This document shows, one piece after another, positions 33,758 through 45,754 of a stretch of DNA of 64,000 nt. How positions within the stretch are numbered: the first letter of the stretch is position 1; each line of letters begins with the position of its first letter. The stretch is from Cydia pomonella (Eukaryota; Arthropoda; Insecta; Lepidoptera; Tortricidae), in the NCBI RefSeq assembly GCF_033807575.1, contig NC_084721.1, forward strand, positions 9,672,001-9,736,000. Reading direction: 5' to 3'. Under the pieces are notes generated by a model, which searched no databases, was not told where the DNA came from, and worked only from the letters and a program-made list of their open reading frames with translations. The position numbers were made by a program, and so were the translations under genes.

Positions 33758-34144
33758 AGTAACCAACTAGGTATAATAGTTATGATGTAAATGTCCATAT
33801 CATGTTGGAGTCATAATTATATTAGCCAACTAATTATTCAAGATCAATACACTTAGCTCCCTTAGGTATTCGCCTAAGTACAATCTCGGGCAAAATTGAG
33901 TTTTATAAAAGTGAACTAGTTTCTAGGTCATATTTTCTATGAATTGGTCATTTTTGTAGACTCCAATTACAGTTAGTGTAGATTATTCGCGGTTTTTCGC
34001 GCTTTTCCTGGTTTTTCGCGGACCAGAATATCGATGATTTTTGTAACTTGATTTAGACGTTGCTATCATTTTCAATCCAAAAACACATAAAATCACAATT
34101 CAGAACATGCGGCAGCGTTGTTTTCTATCAAGTACCTCAAGCAC
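33758..34144. other. Unassigned spacer
   Basis: No gene or clear repeat. Confidence 0.5.
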
Positions 34145-34279
34145 CAGGGCGGCTACCGGGAAAATCGAAATTCGTCAATTACGGGCATTTTTCTCTGTCA
34201 CTCTAATTACGTCTTAATGAGAGTAAAAGAGAAAGATCCCCGCAATTGGCGAATTTCGGTTTTCGCGGTAGGCCCCCAG
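34145..34279. mobile_element. Fold-back MITE with about 60-bp arms
   Basis: The arms share, in opposite orientation, GCCTACCGCGAAAACCGAAA-like sequence, AATTCG.CAATT.CGGG and TTTCTCT. Only about 11 bp separate them, so the element is nearly one hairpin. A possible partial duplication TCAAG lies near each end. Confidence 0.7.
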
Positions 34280-34290
34280 TCAAGTTTCAG

Positions 34291-34762
34291 CAGTGTTACC
34301 AGGTGAGCGGAAGAGAATTATCGTACTTGAGTGTCAATATTATTGTACCGTTGAAAAATATATCGTACGCCAATCAAAAAGGCAGCCCCTAAAAATGTCT
34401 AGCAAAATAAGCTTAAATTTCCAATTATTAATAAAAAAAGACAATTTTCGTCTAAATTGCGCAAAAAATCTGTTTATGTTTGTGTATTTTTGGGATAGAC
34501 TCAAACGGTATACAGGAAATTGAGACATTTTAAACTTTAAACTTACACCAAGGAGCCGAACACCCAAAAGATACTAATTTTAGCCTATTTCTGAGAGAAA
34601 GTGTCATATTTTGCTTCAAATTACTAGACTTTTAAGGTGGCATCATCCAAGGGCTGAAATTATAGTACTTTAGTGTACGATAATGCTCTTTGGAACATTA
34701 CGTCGTACCGGGGCCCAAATTATCGTACATGTACGACAATTATCGTACGCCTGGTCACACTG
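34291..34762. mobile_element. hAT-like MITE, 472 bp
   Basis: The ends CAGTGTTACCAGG and CCTGGTCACACTG are inverted. AGTTTCAG before and AGTGTCAG after differ at one position (8-bp TSD). CAGTG termini plus an 8-bp TSD are typical of hAT. TCGTAC palindromic units recur near both ends (ATTATCGTAC, GTACGATAAT). The open frames inside are not gene-like. Confidence 0.8.
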
Positions 34763-35072
34763 AGTGTCAGTGTCGACAGAGTCAGCTAAAAACGCGTCAA
34801 ACATCGCAACGTCGCGCCGATGGCCGCCCGAGGCATGGAGTGGCAACGTCGCAATGTATTTGTACACGACATTTGTCACACACACATGAGTAAAATTTAT
34901 AAAAATATAACGTTGATTATTGCATGATTTCTGTATGAAACAAAGTTTTTCTATTAATTTAGCGCAAATGAATATTCGAAAGTAGATGGATGCGCAACTA
35001 TTTATGTAATAATATTGTGTAATGAATTAATAAATAGCGATTGTTTTTTGTATGAAAATCGAACCACCTTAA

Positions 35073-37366
35073 GCGGAACAATTGCCAACAAACCTACAAA
35101 TTAATGAGTTTTTAGCAAAAATTTCATTTTTGGTAAAAGCTTTAATTGCTAACTGTACTTTTCTTACCACAGGCAACTAATACTCTTCGAAAGAATACCA
35201 TAATAGATGATGATAGATGGTACCATAATATTCAATTGTCGCCTGACTTATATGTATGCATATTTTCAGCTTAATCCGAAATCGGGAAGTGGGTCAAATT
35301 TAGCTTCCATGATTTGACCCACACTAACTAACTTACAAACCAAACATGGGAAGGGCAAGTTAAATAAAAGTTTTATAGGTATACTAATATTATAATATAT
35401 ATAATAAGTTGCCGGATTATTTATGGCAAAACAAGTCAATTAGTAGAAAATAGCTTATATACTCAATGAGATGAATATACGTAAAATAAATGTATTTTGA
35501 GTTGGCCAGGACCTAATAAGGCTCAAATAGCGATGCGGCGGCCGCGTCGGCCTTGAGTTAGTTATGACGCCGTAAATTAGCCGCATGTCGCGACACCAGG
35601 GACGCAGTGCGTAGCAATCAAAAAACCATCTTAACTAGGCTTTTCACTACCGAAAATTGATAATTTTGTTTGGGTCACATACATTTTAGGTTTATATTGT
35701 CGTTCAAGTTTATGATACCTACGAGTATATAAGGCATTAGTATGTCTACAGCCGGAAACGACATTGAAAGGCCACTCGGGTGCATATATTATGGACGATG
35801 ACTGTATAAACTACTTACCATACCAACGTTCCTATTTCTTTGAGCTGAAGGATAAATTGAAAGCCATGTCTAGACAATAAAATGGATCAAAACATACATA
35901 TATATTAGGCAATGGGATTAATTTATCATCATAATATTTATTGAACAATAAAACTCGTGTACATAAATCATTTGATAAAACATAATAATTTGCACAAATA
36001 TTACAATTTCCTAAAACTGGATTTTCCATTATGGATATTTTATAAACCATTTTACTTTCCTATTGGACACTTTTAATTTAGTAACATACTGGTATAAAAT
36101 GCCTGGGTTTTTAACGCAGAACCGGATTTTTATAATACATTCAGCTTCACATCGGGCAGTAAAATGTTCGTGGCATATCGGAACTGAACGCTGGAATTTG
36201 AATAAAACAAAAGACCGTTGATGAATTATAACACTAACGCCTGAAAATATTTTCTATTAATATACCACCAGCGGCAAGGATCAAATTTTATCTCATTGCA
36301 ACATTGAGGTATTGTTTGGATTTCACGGGCCTATAAATCCCGGTCTTTTGATAGGCTTGCGTGAGGATATAGATCCAGCATGTAGAGGCCCCTTAGAGAG
36401 CTTTAATGTCATGTAGAAAGCCTACTGGAACCCGTTCACAGGCGCAACAATAGACACCCATAAATCGGTCCCAGAAAGCATTGGCACTATTGTAGTAAAA
36501 CAGTATAACGGTCTATAGATTGAAGTTTGGGTGGACAGTGAGACTGGGTTATTGCAAAGACGTCTTGACACCTGCCATAACAATGTTTTCACTAGTTATC
36601 GAGGCAGGCGATGACTTGCCGCCCACAAGATGGGCCCTTGAAACTGCCATCATAAAGACCACCAGAAGCAACACCGGTGTGAGCGGCTCAGGGGTGTCGA
36701 GAGGTGTACGCCGCTTTCTAGTTTCTACCCAGTGACTGATAACAGCAACCGTGCCAACTCACGTCTCATGCAATTTTTCACTTCCACCCCTAGAGCATTT
36801 AGCTCTAACGATTCCTCTCTGGACGGCCAATGTAGGCAAGCCAGAACTGAGAATCCTGGGGGTCCCCCCTTGGAGTCCTCTCCGACCGACAAAGACACGC
36901 CAGAGACGGAGACCCTGACCGACTCTTAGGAGTAGTCGGGTCCATGGGGTCGTTACTCCCCAACTCGCCACAAGCTGCCCTGCGGATATTATTATTAGAG
37001 ATGCCATACGAAACAATGAAAATGTCGTAATCGCAACCTGTACCACGCGAACAAAACGTCGTAAGCGCCGTAAAAATTTATTGCGCTTACGCGTTTAGGT
37101 CGCGACGCGAGATTCACGCTCCGCTTCTATGGGAAGTTTACTTAGTTGTCGAAACAACAACAACTCATGGTGCAAAATACTGGTTCATTGTGCCAGTTCA
37201 ATACGTAGTAATAATAGTTCAATGTATCACACCCACACAATACACACGACGAGAAAGACCTCGGCAGAAATAGACTGTCATTGTTTTTGAGAGGCCACTT
37301 AATACGTTCATTAACGCGAGAATGACAGCCAACTGATTCCAATATCATTTTAATATCGGATTGATG
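35073..37366. other. Unassigned stretch with coding-like patch
   Basis: Mostly AT-rich. From about 36500 to 37110 the DNA is GC-richer. It holds open segments (36520-36735; 36732-36929, with Ser/Thr/Pro-rich composition) and, in another frame, a basic stretch ending KRRKRRKNLL near 37080. I do not recognise the product; a decayed LINE ORF1 or 5' region is possible. Confidence 0.3.
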
Positions 37367-37378
37367 TCAGTGCACGTT

Positions 37379-37478
37379 TCATTGTTGACAAACCAGGACA
37401 GACCGGCCTGGCGCAAACGCACAAGAAGGCCCGACCCCAAATGAAGTTGGGATTAAGGGCAGGAAGAAGAAGAAGATT
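37379..37478 (+). mobile_element. 100-bp RTE 3'-end insertion with 12-bp TSD
   Basis: TCAGTGCACGTT occurs at 37367-37378 and 37479-37490. Between them are only the last RTE codons (AWRKRTRRPDPK and stop), a short UTR GTTGGGATTAAGGGCAGG and a (GAA)n tail. It is extremely 5'-truncated. Confidence 0.85.
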
Positions 37479-37490
37479 TCAGTGCACGTT

Positions 37491-40400
37491 CGCATTAGCC
37501 TGAAGTAATTTTAAGGTGACCAGGCCTATTAGTGGTATTATTGAATTCATTTTCCATAATCTGCTAACAATATGATATTTATTAGCAAATTGGCTTGTTG
37601 CGCGTCATAATTATGTTACAGTTGGGTTAGAAGGTTTTCGAGTAGCATCATTTCATTAACAAATTCATAATATCAGCAACTACATTTCTATGAAACATAA
37701 TCATTAAAAACTAATAGCCAAACACTTAGGTATATAGCCGCAGCAAAAAGATATCACTTAGAAAACCGTCAAAAGAATATTCGGAAACAATCAATGTGAA
37801 AGGTCTTAACAGTAGGGTAATTCAAAGAGCTTTCTGATTACAAAAGTTCGAAATTTGCACAGTAAAAGTTAAGTCGTCAATTTACTACTCTTTCAACAAA
37901 GCTAAAATGATTTTAATCTAAAATCAATTTTAAGTTTTCAATGTCAATGTCAGGGTAGTGGAGGCGTTGAGAACTAAACTACCATTTTTCTAAAAAAACA
38001 TTTGCGTGGGCGTCCTTTTAAGAATTCTTATGAAGTTCTAGCAATTAACCTTTTGACACCAATGACGGATATATCCGCACTGTAGGTCCAACGCCGAAGA
38101 CGAATTAATCCGGCACAGACCACAGAGTAACATAGACCTACATATATATAGTTCAATTTCAGTTTTGATGCTCCGGTGACGTAGGGTCCGAGCGACAGCT
38201 TTTGTGTTTGACAAGGCGTCGAAAAGATTAAATCGTAGACAGGTTATCGGAACATGGTGATTAATCGTGCAATTAATATAAGATGTAGATAATATTTACA
38301 ATTAACTTTTCAATTTACATATTTTCAGTCTACCGGTAAATTTACACTTTATTTTGCCTCAGTTCAACGAGCATTATAAATAATAGGAGTGCATGCAGTC
38401 CGTGTGAACATGCCGGAATTGCAACGTGCGAGGAATCGGCACGCTCCTCAGAGATACAGCAGGGAATGTTTAGGACAACGTTGAAACATGTTATGGGACA
38501 CTATATATTTATAAAAATAACTACACGAATTAGCTCTTACCTATCGTCTAAGGAGATCCAAGGTTCAATTCTAATCAACGATATTTAATGGCGTTTAGGG
38601 CATCTTGGATATCGACGCTAGACTTCAGTTGGATTGTTTTGCCTCGCTAACTATGTACCTAGCGATGGATACGGAATTGAAATTGAAATTGTTATAGATC
38701 TGTGACCCCGTTAATACAATAGGAAGTTGGATTTCAATGCACTAGGTGCCACATTGTTTGAATATATCCCTGTGTAAACTTAATCCGAACACTAGTAATA
38801 ATTTGGTCACCGGTATGACCAAACTTTTTTTTATATTGTTCTTTTTTTGTTATGGAAGCAAGTAAATGAGGTTTAAATACAAGTATTAAATATGGCGACC
38901 GACAAATAATTGTTGAGAGATTATTAGAAGTTAACCGGCCTTTACCAGACTATGATCGATTTCGGATTAGAGGCCGATGTTTGTGTTCTAGTCAGGAACC
39001 AAACTTCGCTTCCTGTGTACAATACGTGCGCAGGAACTTGCCCGAGGGACTCTCACACATTGTCTACGAGGATAGGAAACTATTATGTACTATCGGTACC
39101 TTGCGTACTTCTTCTTACTAAAGTCAAATAAATGTATACTTACAGTAGACCAGCATGCAGGTTTATTGTTCATGCTTGTACTTGTCCAACATTTGTATAT
39201 TTCCGAGTTATACTTTTTATTGTAAAGTACAAATGACACGAAGTTTAAAAATGGGTATCTTATAATTTTCTTAGTTTTGAAAAACAAACATTTATACTGT
39301 TATTTTGTTATAAAAAGCGTAGTGTAACAAACGTCTAGTATCTATATCAACGAAATAACTTCACATGATATGTTTAATATGTTAAAAAAAAAATTACGTA
39401 AAAATATTCATGCATCCTTTATACACCGTGTCTCTACTCTCTAGACATTGACCGAGATCCCAAGTACAGTTCCTTCTCAGGAATGTTCATACTCTTTAAT
39501 TACCGTGTATCTACATACAGGCTGTTCCGAAGTATTAAATCGTAAATCATTAATTTCTCCGTTAGTACTGTGGTGTTTGGAATGCGACTGCGTACATAAA
39601 TAGGTTATAAATAAGTACCCTAATCGACATGTCCTATTCATCTATGCTCAGAGGGTAGAGACACGTTGTATATACGTAAATAAGTGGGGCATCCAAACAG
39701 TAATACAGTTACTGATTAATCCGTGTTTTATTCGAAATATTTTTTAAATACAATTTAGTCTGACTCGTAAGCTCGTAGAGTGAAGAAGAAACCATGAAAC
39801 TTGGCATGCATGAAGCTTATATAGGTAGGCTTAATGGATGTTGCTTCATGCCTGCTCTAAAATATATAGTAAGGCCCTATGTAGTACAAAATAGCTTTCC
39901 AATTATCCATGGAAAGGAAGGAACAGCTCGCTGGGATACACGGCAATATGGCACGCGTACACAAGTGCTAACGCTCGCCGGCGGAACTCCCAATATTCAC
40001 TCGCCCCCATTGTGGTCCCGCACTAAAATACATCCCATATTGTTCAACCTTCCATTCCAAATTTATCCGCGCGAAAATTCCGGCCGTATCTTTCAAATTT
40101 ATTGTTGTTTTGTGCAGTCTCCTTGCACTGGAGCGGATATTGGTTTATAATTTATCTGTCTCTATTTGCGTTAACGGCGTCGGTCGGCGTAGCTCAATGT
40201 TACCTGAACTATTCTGATTCTGTGAGGCGTATTCTGATTGTTATAATAGAAAGCGTTTGATCTAGATTTGTTATGAATAACTGTCAGTGTCAAATTGTAA
40301 TTTTTTCGGCCAGAAATGTCACTTTTGACACTGACAGAGCATATTCGTAACAAATCCAGATAAAACTCATAATCTATTATTACAATTGGATTAAGTACGT

Positions 40401-41065
40401 CTCCTTAAAGGTTTATAGATAATGGTAAGAAAATAAACGTGTTAAAATACTATTTGAATGTCTAAAATCAAAAAAGTGATAAATCTACCTTTTTTAGTAT
40501 TATATGATTCTTTGCTATATTTATTACTGTTCTAATGACTCTTAGATAAATTTGGATACATCCGAACGTCTGTATGATTTTAAAACGATTTATCCACTAA
40601 AATAAATGGAAGCTATGTTCTCACATTCGCTACCAACGTTTTCGTAGCGCTGCGCTCGTAGCCGATCCCAGCGTTTTCTCACTTTGTAGAGGAAAACGAC
40701 TACGAATAGAGAACCCGCCGAGCGGGTTCCCGGTACCTACTCAATGTGTTAAACATTTACTTGTTATTGTATTGTAATATGTATTGTTTTATTTTCAGGT
40801 AAATGACCGTGGAACAATTATTCCTAGAAGTTAAAGTTTCCGTAACTACGGCGATTAAACTAAGGTGAGCCAAGGACATTCCGGTAGCAAGGCCATTGCT
40901 TTTTCATAATTCTATGTGGGTAAATATGTAGCGTAGGTCTAAAGTGTCTAAACCTATCTACGAAAATTCAGTAATACGAATATAGAATAACACAAAATAA
41001 TACTAAACAGCCTACCTAAGTGCAACTGTATGTTAATGTATTTGAGCACTGGCTCTTGTTAATTC
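37491..41065. other. Unassigned stretch
   Basis: No supported gene. Positions 39900-40140 are GC-richer than the surroundings and could be conserved host sequence; the 118-residue open frame there (39794-40150) has no motif. Positions 40618-40745 contain AACCCGCCGAGCGGGTT, a repeat-like palindrome similar in flavour to 10090-10205. Confidence 0.4.
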
Positions 41066-41150
41066 ATTTATTTAAACTTTATTGCGCAAAAAAAATTTAA
41101 TGTACAAAAGGCGAATTTACTGCCATGAGGCATTCTCTACCAGTCAACCT
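41066..41150 (-). mobile_element. LINE/SINE 3' tail
   Basis: On the minus strand: GGTTGACTGGTAGAGAATGC, then GCCTTTTGTACATT and GCGCAATAAAGTTTAAATAA. This matches the 3' end of retroposons common in Lepidoptera as I know them. The open frame at 41125-41394 starts inside it and is not a gene. Confidence 0.6.
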
Positions 41151-41773
41151 TAGAGCAAAGCAGAAAAGATTAATGGTAAGAGACTACTCAACAAAGTATA
41201 TTTCCTGTCAAGGACCACCAACTACTGTTTGGGAGCTATTAGATGCGAATAAAGTTAACAAAAGTTCATCAACAATTGTTCTACTTATAAATTTTCCAAG
41301 GGTCTACAGTATGGGTTTTGCAAAAAAGTTTCATGAATTTGCGAAAAGCAAGATAAACCAATCATTTTATAGTGTTTTGAGAGAAAGATTGTAAAGTTTC
41401 ATATATTTTCAATAAAAGTTACAGTAATGATTAGGATACAACTGAAAGAAATATGGGTGACCTCAAGATTTTTTCTTCACTTATTTAATTTCAAATAGAT
41501 TTCCAGAAAAACCTTATCATTACTCATATCATGTAGATTGTTATATATTTTTTTCTGCGCAGAAAGTGTCATATTTAATATTAAAAAAACCGGTCAAGTG
41601 CGAGTTCGTTTACCTCGCGCACGGCTTCGTAAAAACTTTCAATTTTCTTTGTCAAGAAGTATACTAAGCATAATTGTGTACAGCGCCATCTATGGGCAAT
41701 TGGCTAATTTGTGCGATCTGTATGTATGTTGGTTTTTCAGGGATAATTCTTTATCATGTGAACCGATTTCAAT

Positions 41774-43798
41774 TGTAGCCAGCATCCAGCAGTATCTTGA
41801 AGATAACTCACAGAAGGACGATACGGCTGATTCAATGTGGAACAGGTTTCAAGATCACTGTGTGAAGGGTGCATCTGACTTGCTAGGAGTAACTAAAGGA
41901 CCACTGAAAAACAACAAAAGAGCAAAGTGGTGGCAGCCAGAAGTCGAGGAAAAAGTCCGTATAAAGAAGTGCCTATTCAAAACTTGGCAACTCAGTGGAA
42001 ACGAGGAAGATCGCATTAAATATCACGCTGCAAAAAAAGAAGCGAAACGCGAAGTTGCACGTGCCAGGGCGCTCTGCGACAGCCACTTTTACACTCGACT
42101 AGAGAACGCTAAAGATGATAGAGAACTATTTAAATTAGCAAGGCAGAGGAATAATAACGCCAAGGATGTCAAAACTATCAAGTACATCAAAGACAAGGAC
42201 GGAAAGCTACTCACATCAAACGCTGATATTAATGCTAGATGGCGGGAGTACTATTCACAACTTTTAAATGAAACTTACCCATCCCAACGCCCAACACCTA
42301 TGGAAACTGTCAAAGGACCCATACAAGATATCAACACCGACGAAGTAAAGCTAGCGATAAGAAAGATGGCAAATAATAAATCGACTGGGCCAGATGAAAT
42401 TCCCGCAGAACTATGGAAATGCTTAGGTGAAGTTGGTGTCAGGTTTCTTGTGAACCTTTTCAATAAAATCCTTCACGATGGAATACCCAACGAATGGAGA
42501 AAAAGTTATTTGGTCCCGTTCTTTAAAAATAAGGGTGACATCAGGCTATGCGAAAAGTATCGTGCAATAAAACTCATATCGCACACATTTAAAATATGGG
42601 AAAGAGTCATCAATAGCAGATTACTACAACTTACCACTGTAACCCAGAACCAATGCGGGTTTGTAGCGGGAAGGTCAACGACTGACGCACTACATAGTCT
42701 AAGGATTCTTCTTGAAAAACATAAACAGATAAAAAAGGACCTTTATCTTGCCTTTATAGACCTTGAAAAGGCCTTTGATAGAGTCCCACGTCAGCTAATC
42801 GGGCAATCTCTCCGCGCGCAATTAGTACCGGAATTGTACATCCAAGTAGTCACTGACATGTACACTGACGTCCATACACAAGTGAGAAATCCAGCGGGAG
42901 TAAGCGACGACTTTCAAGTAGGAGTAGGTGTACACCAAGGTTCGGCTTTGAGCCCATTGCTATTCAATCTAGTAATGCATCACCTAACGGCAAACCTACA
43001 GAAGACGCCGCCTTGGGACCTATTGTATGCGGACGACGTCGTTCTTATCAGAGATAACCTCAGTGACCTGGAAGAATCCCTTAAGAAGTATGGAGAGCCG
43101 CTATTGAGTCAGGCGGACTAAAAATAAGTCGACAGAAGACGGAGTACATGCGCTGCTGCTACTCGGATCCCAACCAGCAGTGCAATCCGGTGAAACTGCA
43201 AAACCATCAGCTCCGGGAAGTCAGCCAATTTAAATACCTTGGATCGGTTGTAGCCAATGACGGTTCCATTGACGCTGACATAGTTCACCGCATCAGCACG
43301 GGGTGGATAAAGTGGCGGGAACTATCGGGTGTGCTATGCGACAGCAGAATGCCGGTGCGTGTGAAGGGGAAGGTGTACAAATCCGCAATCCGACCGGCTC
43401 TCACCTACGGCGCTGAATGTTGGCCTTTGAAGAAGGTCCATACCACAAAACTGCACACAACAGAAATGAAGATGTTGAGGTGGGCAGGAGGTGTCACTCT
43501 ACTTGATAGGGTTAGAAACGAACATATCCGCGGCAGTTTTAAGATCCGGCCCATAGAAGATAAGCTTTCCGAATCTCGCTTAAAGTGGTATGGCCATGTC
43601 ATGAGGAGGCCAGAAGATCACATGACTAGACAAGTCCTGAGCATCAACGTTGGCTCCAAAAGATCGGGCAGAGGTAGACCCCTTACGACCTGGATGTCCG
43701 TCATAAACAACGACCTTAAGAAAGCTCAAACAAATGTCTCGACGACCCAGAACAGATACGCCTGGCGAAGAATGACGAGGAGAGCCGACCCCAAATGA
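41774..43798 (+). pseudogene. RTE reverse transcriptase, endonuclease missing, one frameshift
   Basis: The coding relic begins at SIQQYLEDNS and lacks the whole N-terminal AP endonuclease. The RT domain is well kept: YRAIKLISHTFKIWERV, CGFVAGRSTTDAL, FIDLEKAFDRVPR, GVHQGSALSPLLF and catalytic YADD near 43027. Two extra nucleotides at about 43094-43100 (GGAGAGCC, apparently GA duplicated) throw the frame. It then continues KISRQKTEYM, FKYLGSVV, RPALTYGAECW, GHVMRR and WRRMTRRADPK to a stop at 43796-43798. The residues open upstream of 41774 belong to the host repeat and are accidental. The similar terminal ADPK sequences at 37.4 and 16.7 kb show that related RTE lineages inserted repeatedly. 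Confidence 0.9.
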
Positions 43799-43834
43799 CA
43801 TGGGAAAAGGCTAGGCAAAGAAGAAGAAGAAGAA
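41774..43834 (+). mobile_element. 5'-truncated RTE LINE with 16-bp TSD
   Basis: GTGAACCGATTTCAAT (41758-41773) is repeated exactly at 43835-43850, and removing one copy plus the LINE restores the surrounding repeat. The LINE starts inside the ORF, after the endonuclease, and ends in an (AAG)n tail (AAAGAAGAAGAAGAAGAA). Confidence 0.92.
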
Positions 43835-44332
43835 GTGAACCGATTTCAATAATTTTTGTTTTATGTATTTGAAAAGTGTCTTTAGTGTAATCTCATAGGA
43901 ATTTCAACTGTAATAAATACCCGCAAACGGGATTAAATTGCTGTAATCTTTATGATAATGTCAGTATTATAATTTTTTCGTCGTAAACTTCGGATATAAG
44001 GGGAAAATGGTATTTTTTCACATTTTCCTTCATAAATCAATTTATTTCACTATGAAAAAAAAATGTTTTGTAATGTTCAATTTGAGCTCTTCCAAATGAT
44101 CTCCCACGTAACCTAGTAACTTAGACTTTAAAATGTTGCCTCTCTTTATATTGGGCATTTCCCATTATTAATATAAATAAAACAAAATAAATTCCACTCC
44201 AATATGTCTGGGTTAGCGTTGTTCATTACTATTCCAAATTTCAAATCGATATCTTAAGTACCTCTCGAGATATTTAGCAAAATAGCACCATAAGGGTTCC
44301 TTTCGTACCTTTTTCGTACGGAACCCTAAAAA

Positions 44333-45143
44333 TAGTTCAGAGTAACTTAGTTTTACGATATTTTGCGGGAGAACCTTATGGTTATACAAATGCATATGTT
44401 GAATAACATGCTCGAGAAAAATTAATTTCCACGTTGCGGCCGAATTTAAATTTAACAAAAACACGTCACAAAACACGATTCCCAATCACATTATTGCCAC
44501 TCATTCAGTCAAACTTTTTACATTACAAATAAACGAGTTTTTTTATTTATTTCCATGAATGCAAAATAAAGCGAGTGGGACTTTTAAATAAAGTAATCAG
44601 TATAAACACGGAACATGTGTACAGTCAATACCAAATAAATTATAGCAACCAAAGTTATATGCATATAAAATACGTGTTCGTTGCTACTATTTCATGACGT
44701 ATTAAAAGTGTTTTAAAAAATAAATCATAAATAATGTATTTGGTATATTAAAGACATTGTGAATTGTAACCAAAGCCAAAGCCAAAGCAAAGTTATTATT
44801 ATTATTTATGAATGCACAGGCAGCTTATAGCTGATACGTCCACATCAATGTCCTGCACTTGTGTTTTGTCCATTTATAAAATGTTTGTCGAGTCTGCTTC
44901 ACTGAGGGTGCACTGATTACGAATTCGGGCAAACTATTCCACACTTTCACTACGCAGTAGACAGGAAGTGTCGTGTTGGGTTGCTACTACTCTGCGTCCG
45001 TGTCAGCTTCAGAGAATGTCTTCTCAGTCTGTCACAGATCGTGTGAAAATATCACTCAATGCGGGTACGTTGTAGTGTCCTGTAAGTATTTTTTGTTTCT
45101 ATTAAGTCACCGCATTGCCTTCACTGCTCCAGGGTTGTCAAGC

Positions 45144-45147
<4 letters not shown>
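44333..45147. other. Unassigned stretch
   Basis: No gene. Short imperfect inverted phrases (ACAGTCAATACCAAATA near 44624, TATTTGGTAT near 44737) suggest a possible small MITE but are too weak to call. Confidence 0.35.

Positions 45148-45177
<30 letters not shown>
45148..45177 (+). repeat. (AT)n microsatellite
   Basis: About 15 AT units. The following mariner-family element starts exactly at its end and uses TA as target. Confidence 0.95.
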
Positions 45178-45180
<3 letters not shown>

Positions 45181-45752
45181 GATGGACAAATAAGAATGAA
45201 ACACTTTGTTTTTAAATTTTAATTACATTAAGTGGAAATTTTATTAAATATTTTTTCATAAATATATTATTCAGGGTTGGCAATTGTATACGGAAGATAA
45301 TTTCTGCCAAATGTCTACCACTAGCAGCAAGCAATTTTATCTCAAATGTTTCTGTTGTTTAAAACACGTTGATTGCTCGATTAATTTTGAAAAAAAGTGA
45401 CAGAGATTGGCACCCAAATTCCCCAAATTTTGCAGCTCTTGACTTATTTCTGTGGGGCTATCTAAAATTACTTGTCTATGCTAACGAGCTGATGAAATTT
45501 AAACAGTTAAAACCGACTATTCGACACAAATGTACTAAGATAATGCCAAAAATGTGCGAATAGATGCTGAACATTGGGATGATAAGGGCTTACATTTGCC
45601 TGCTGTTAGAGGTGGACATATGTCAGACATTATGTTTCGCATGAATTTGCCAACCCTGAAGAATATATTTTTAAAACAATACTTAATAATTTTTGAACTT
45701 AATATAGTAAAAATTTAAAAACGAAATGTATACTTCTTATTTGCCGATCCTG
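45178..45752. mobile_element. Tc1/mariner-family relic with about 108-bp TIRs
   Basis: The ends CAGGATGGACAAATAAGAA and its complement-like CAGGATCGGCAAATAAGAA, each beside TA, begin inverted repeats. These continue through TTTTTAAATTTT and AATATATT.TTCAGGGTTGGC to about 108 bp at reduced identity. The 575-bp copy keeps only the end of a transposase gene, so it is an internal-deletion derivative. Confidence 0.8.
45369..45563 (+). pseudogene. Transposase C-terminal fragment
   Basis: DWHPNSPNFAALDLFLWGYL is a degraded form of the WPxxSPDLxPxDFFLWGxLK signature around the third catalytic acid of Tc1/mariner-superfamily transposases. LLVYANELMKFKQLKPTIR follows as usual. The upstream catalytic residues are absent. 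The Pro-Asp of SPD has become PN. Confidence 0.7.
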
Positions 45753-45754
45753 TA

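Larger units (their letters stand above)
29878..35068. mobile_element. Possible TTAA-flanked (piggyBac-like) element, expanded by nested insertions
   Basis: TTAA at 29874-29877 followed by GGTGGTTCGA is mirrored by TCGAACCACC followed by TTAA at 35069-35072. TTAA target duplication is the hallmark of piggyBac-type elements. The interval holds the insertions listed separately below (maT relic, MITEs, RTE fragment, hAT-like MITEs). No piggyBac transposase is visible. The two ends could belong to unrelated copies. Confidence 0.4.
41583..44332 (+). repeat. Large interspersed repeat, split by an RTE LINE
   Basis: It begins AAAAAAACCGGTCAAGTGCG and ends TACGGAACCCTAAAAA. It aligns with 5161-6830. 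It is interrupted only by the LINE at 41774-43834. Confidence 0.88.

Noticed and set aside
39794..40150. 118-residue open frame in GC-richer DNA
   Set aside because: No recognisable domain, splice signals or start context; kept only as a possible conserved patch.
41125..41394. 89-residue open frame
   Set aside because: Starts inside a retroposon 3' tail and has no motif.
41538..41773. N-terminal 78 residues open before the RTE reverse transcriptase
   Set aside because: They lie before the TSD, inside the host repeat; the frame is open by chance.
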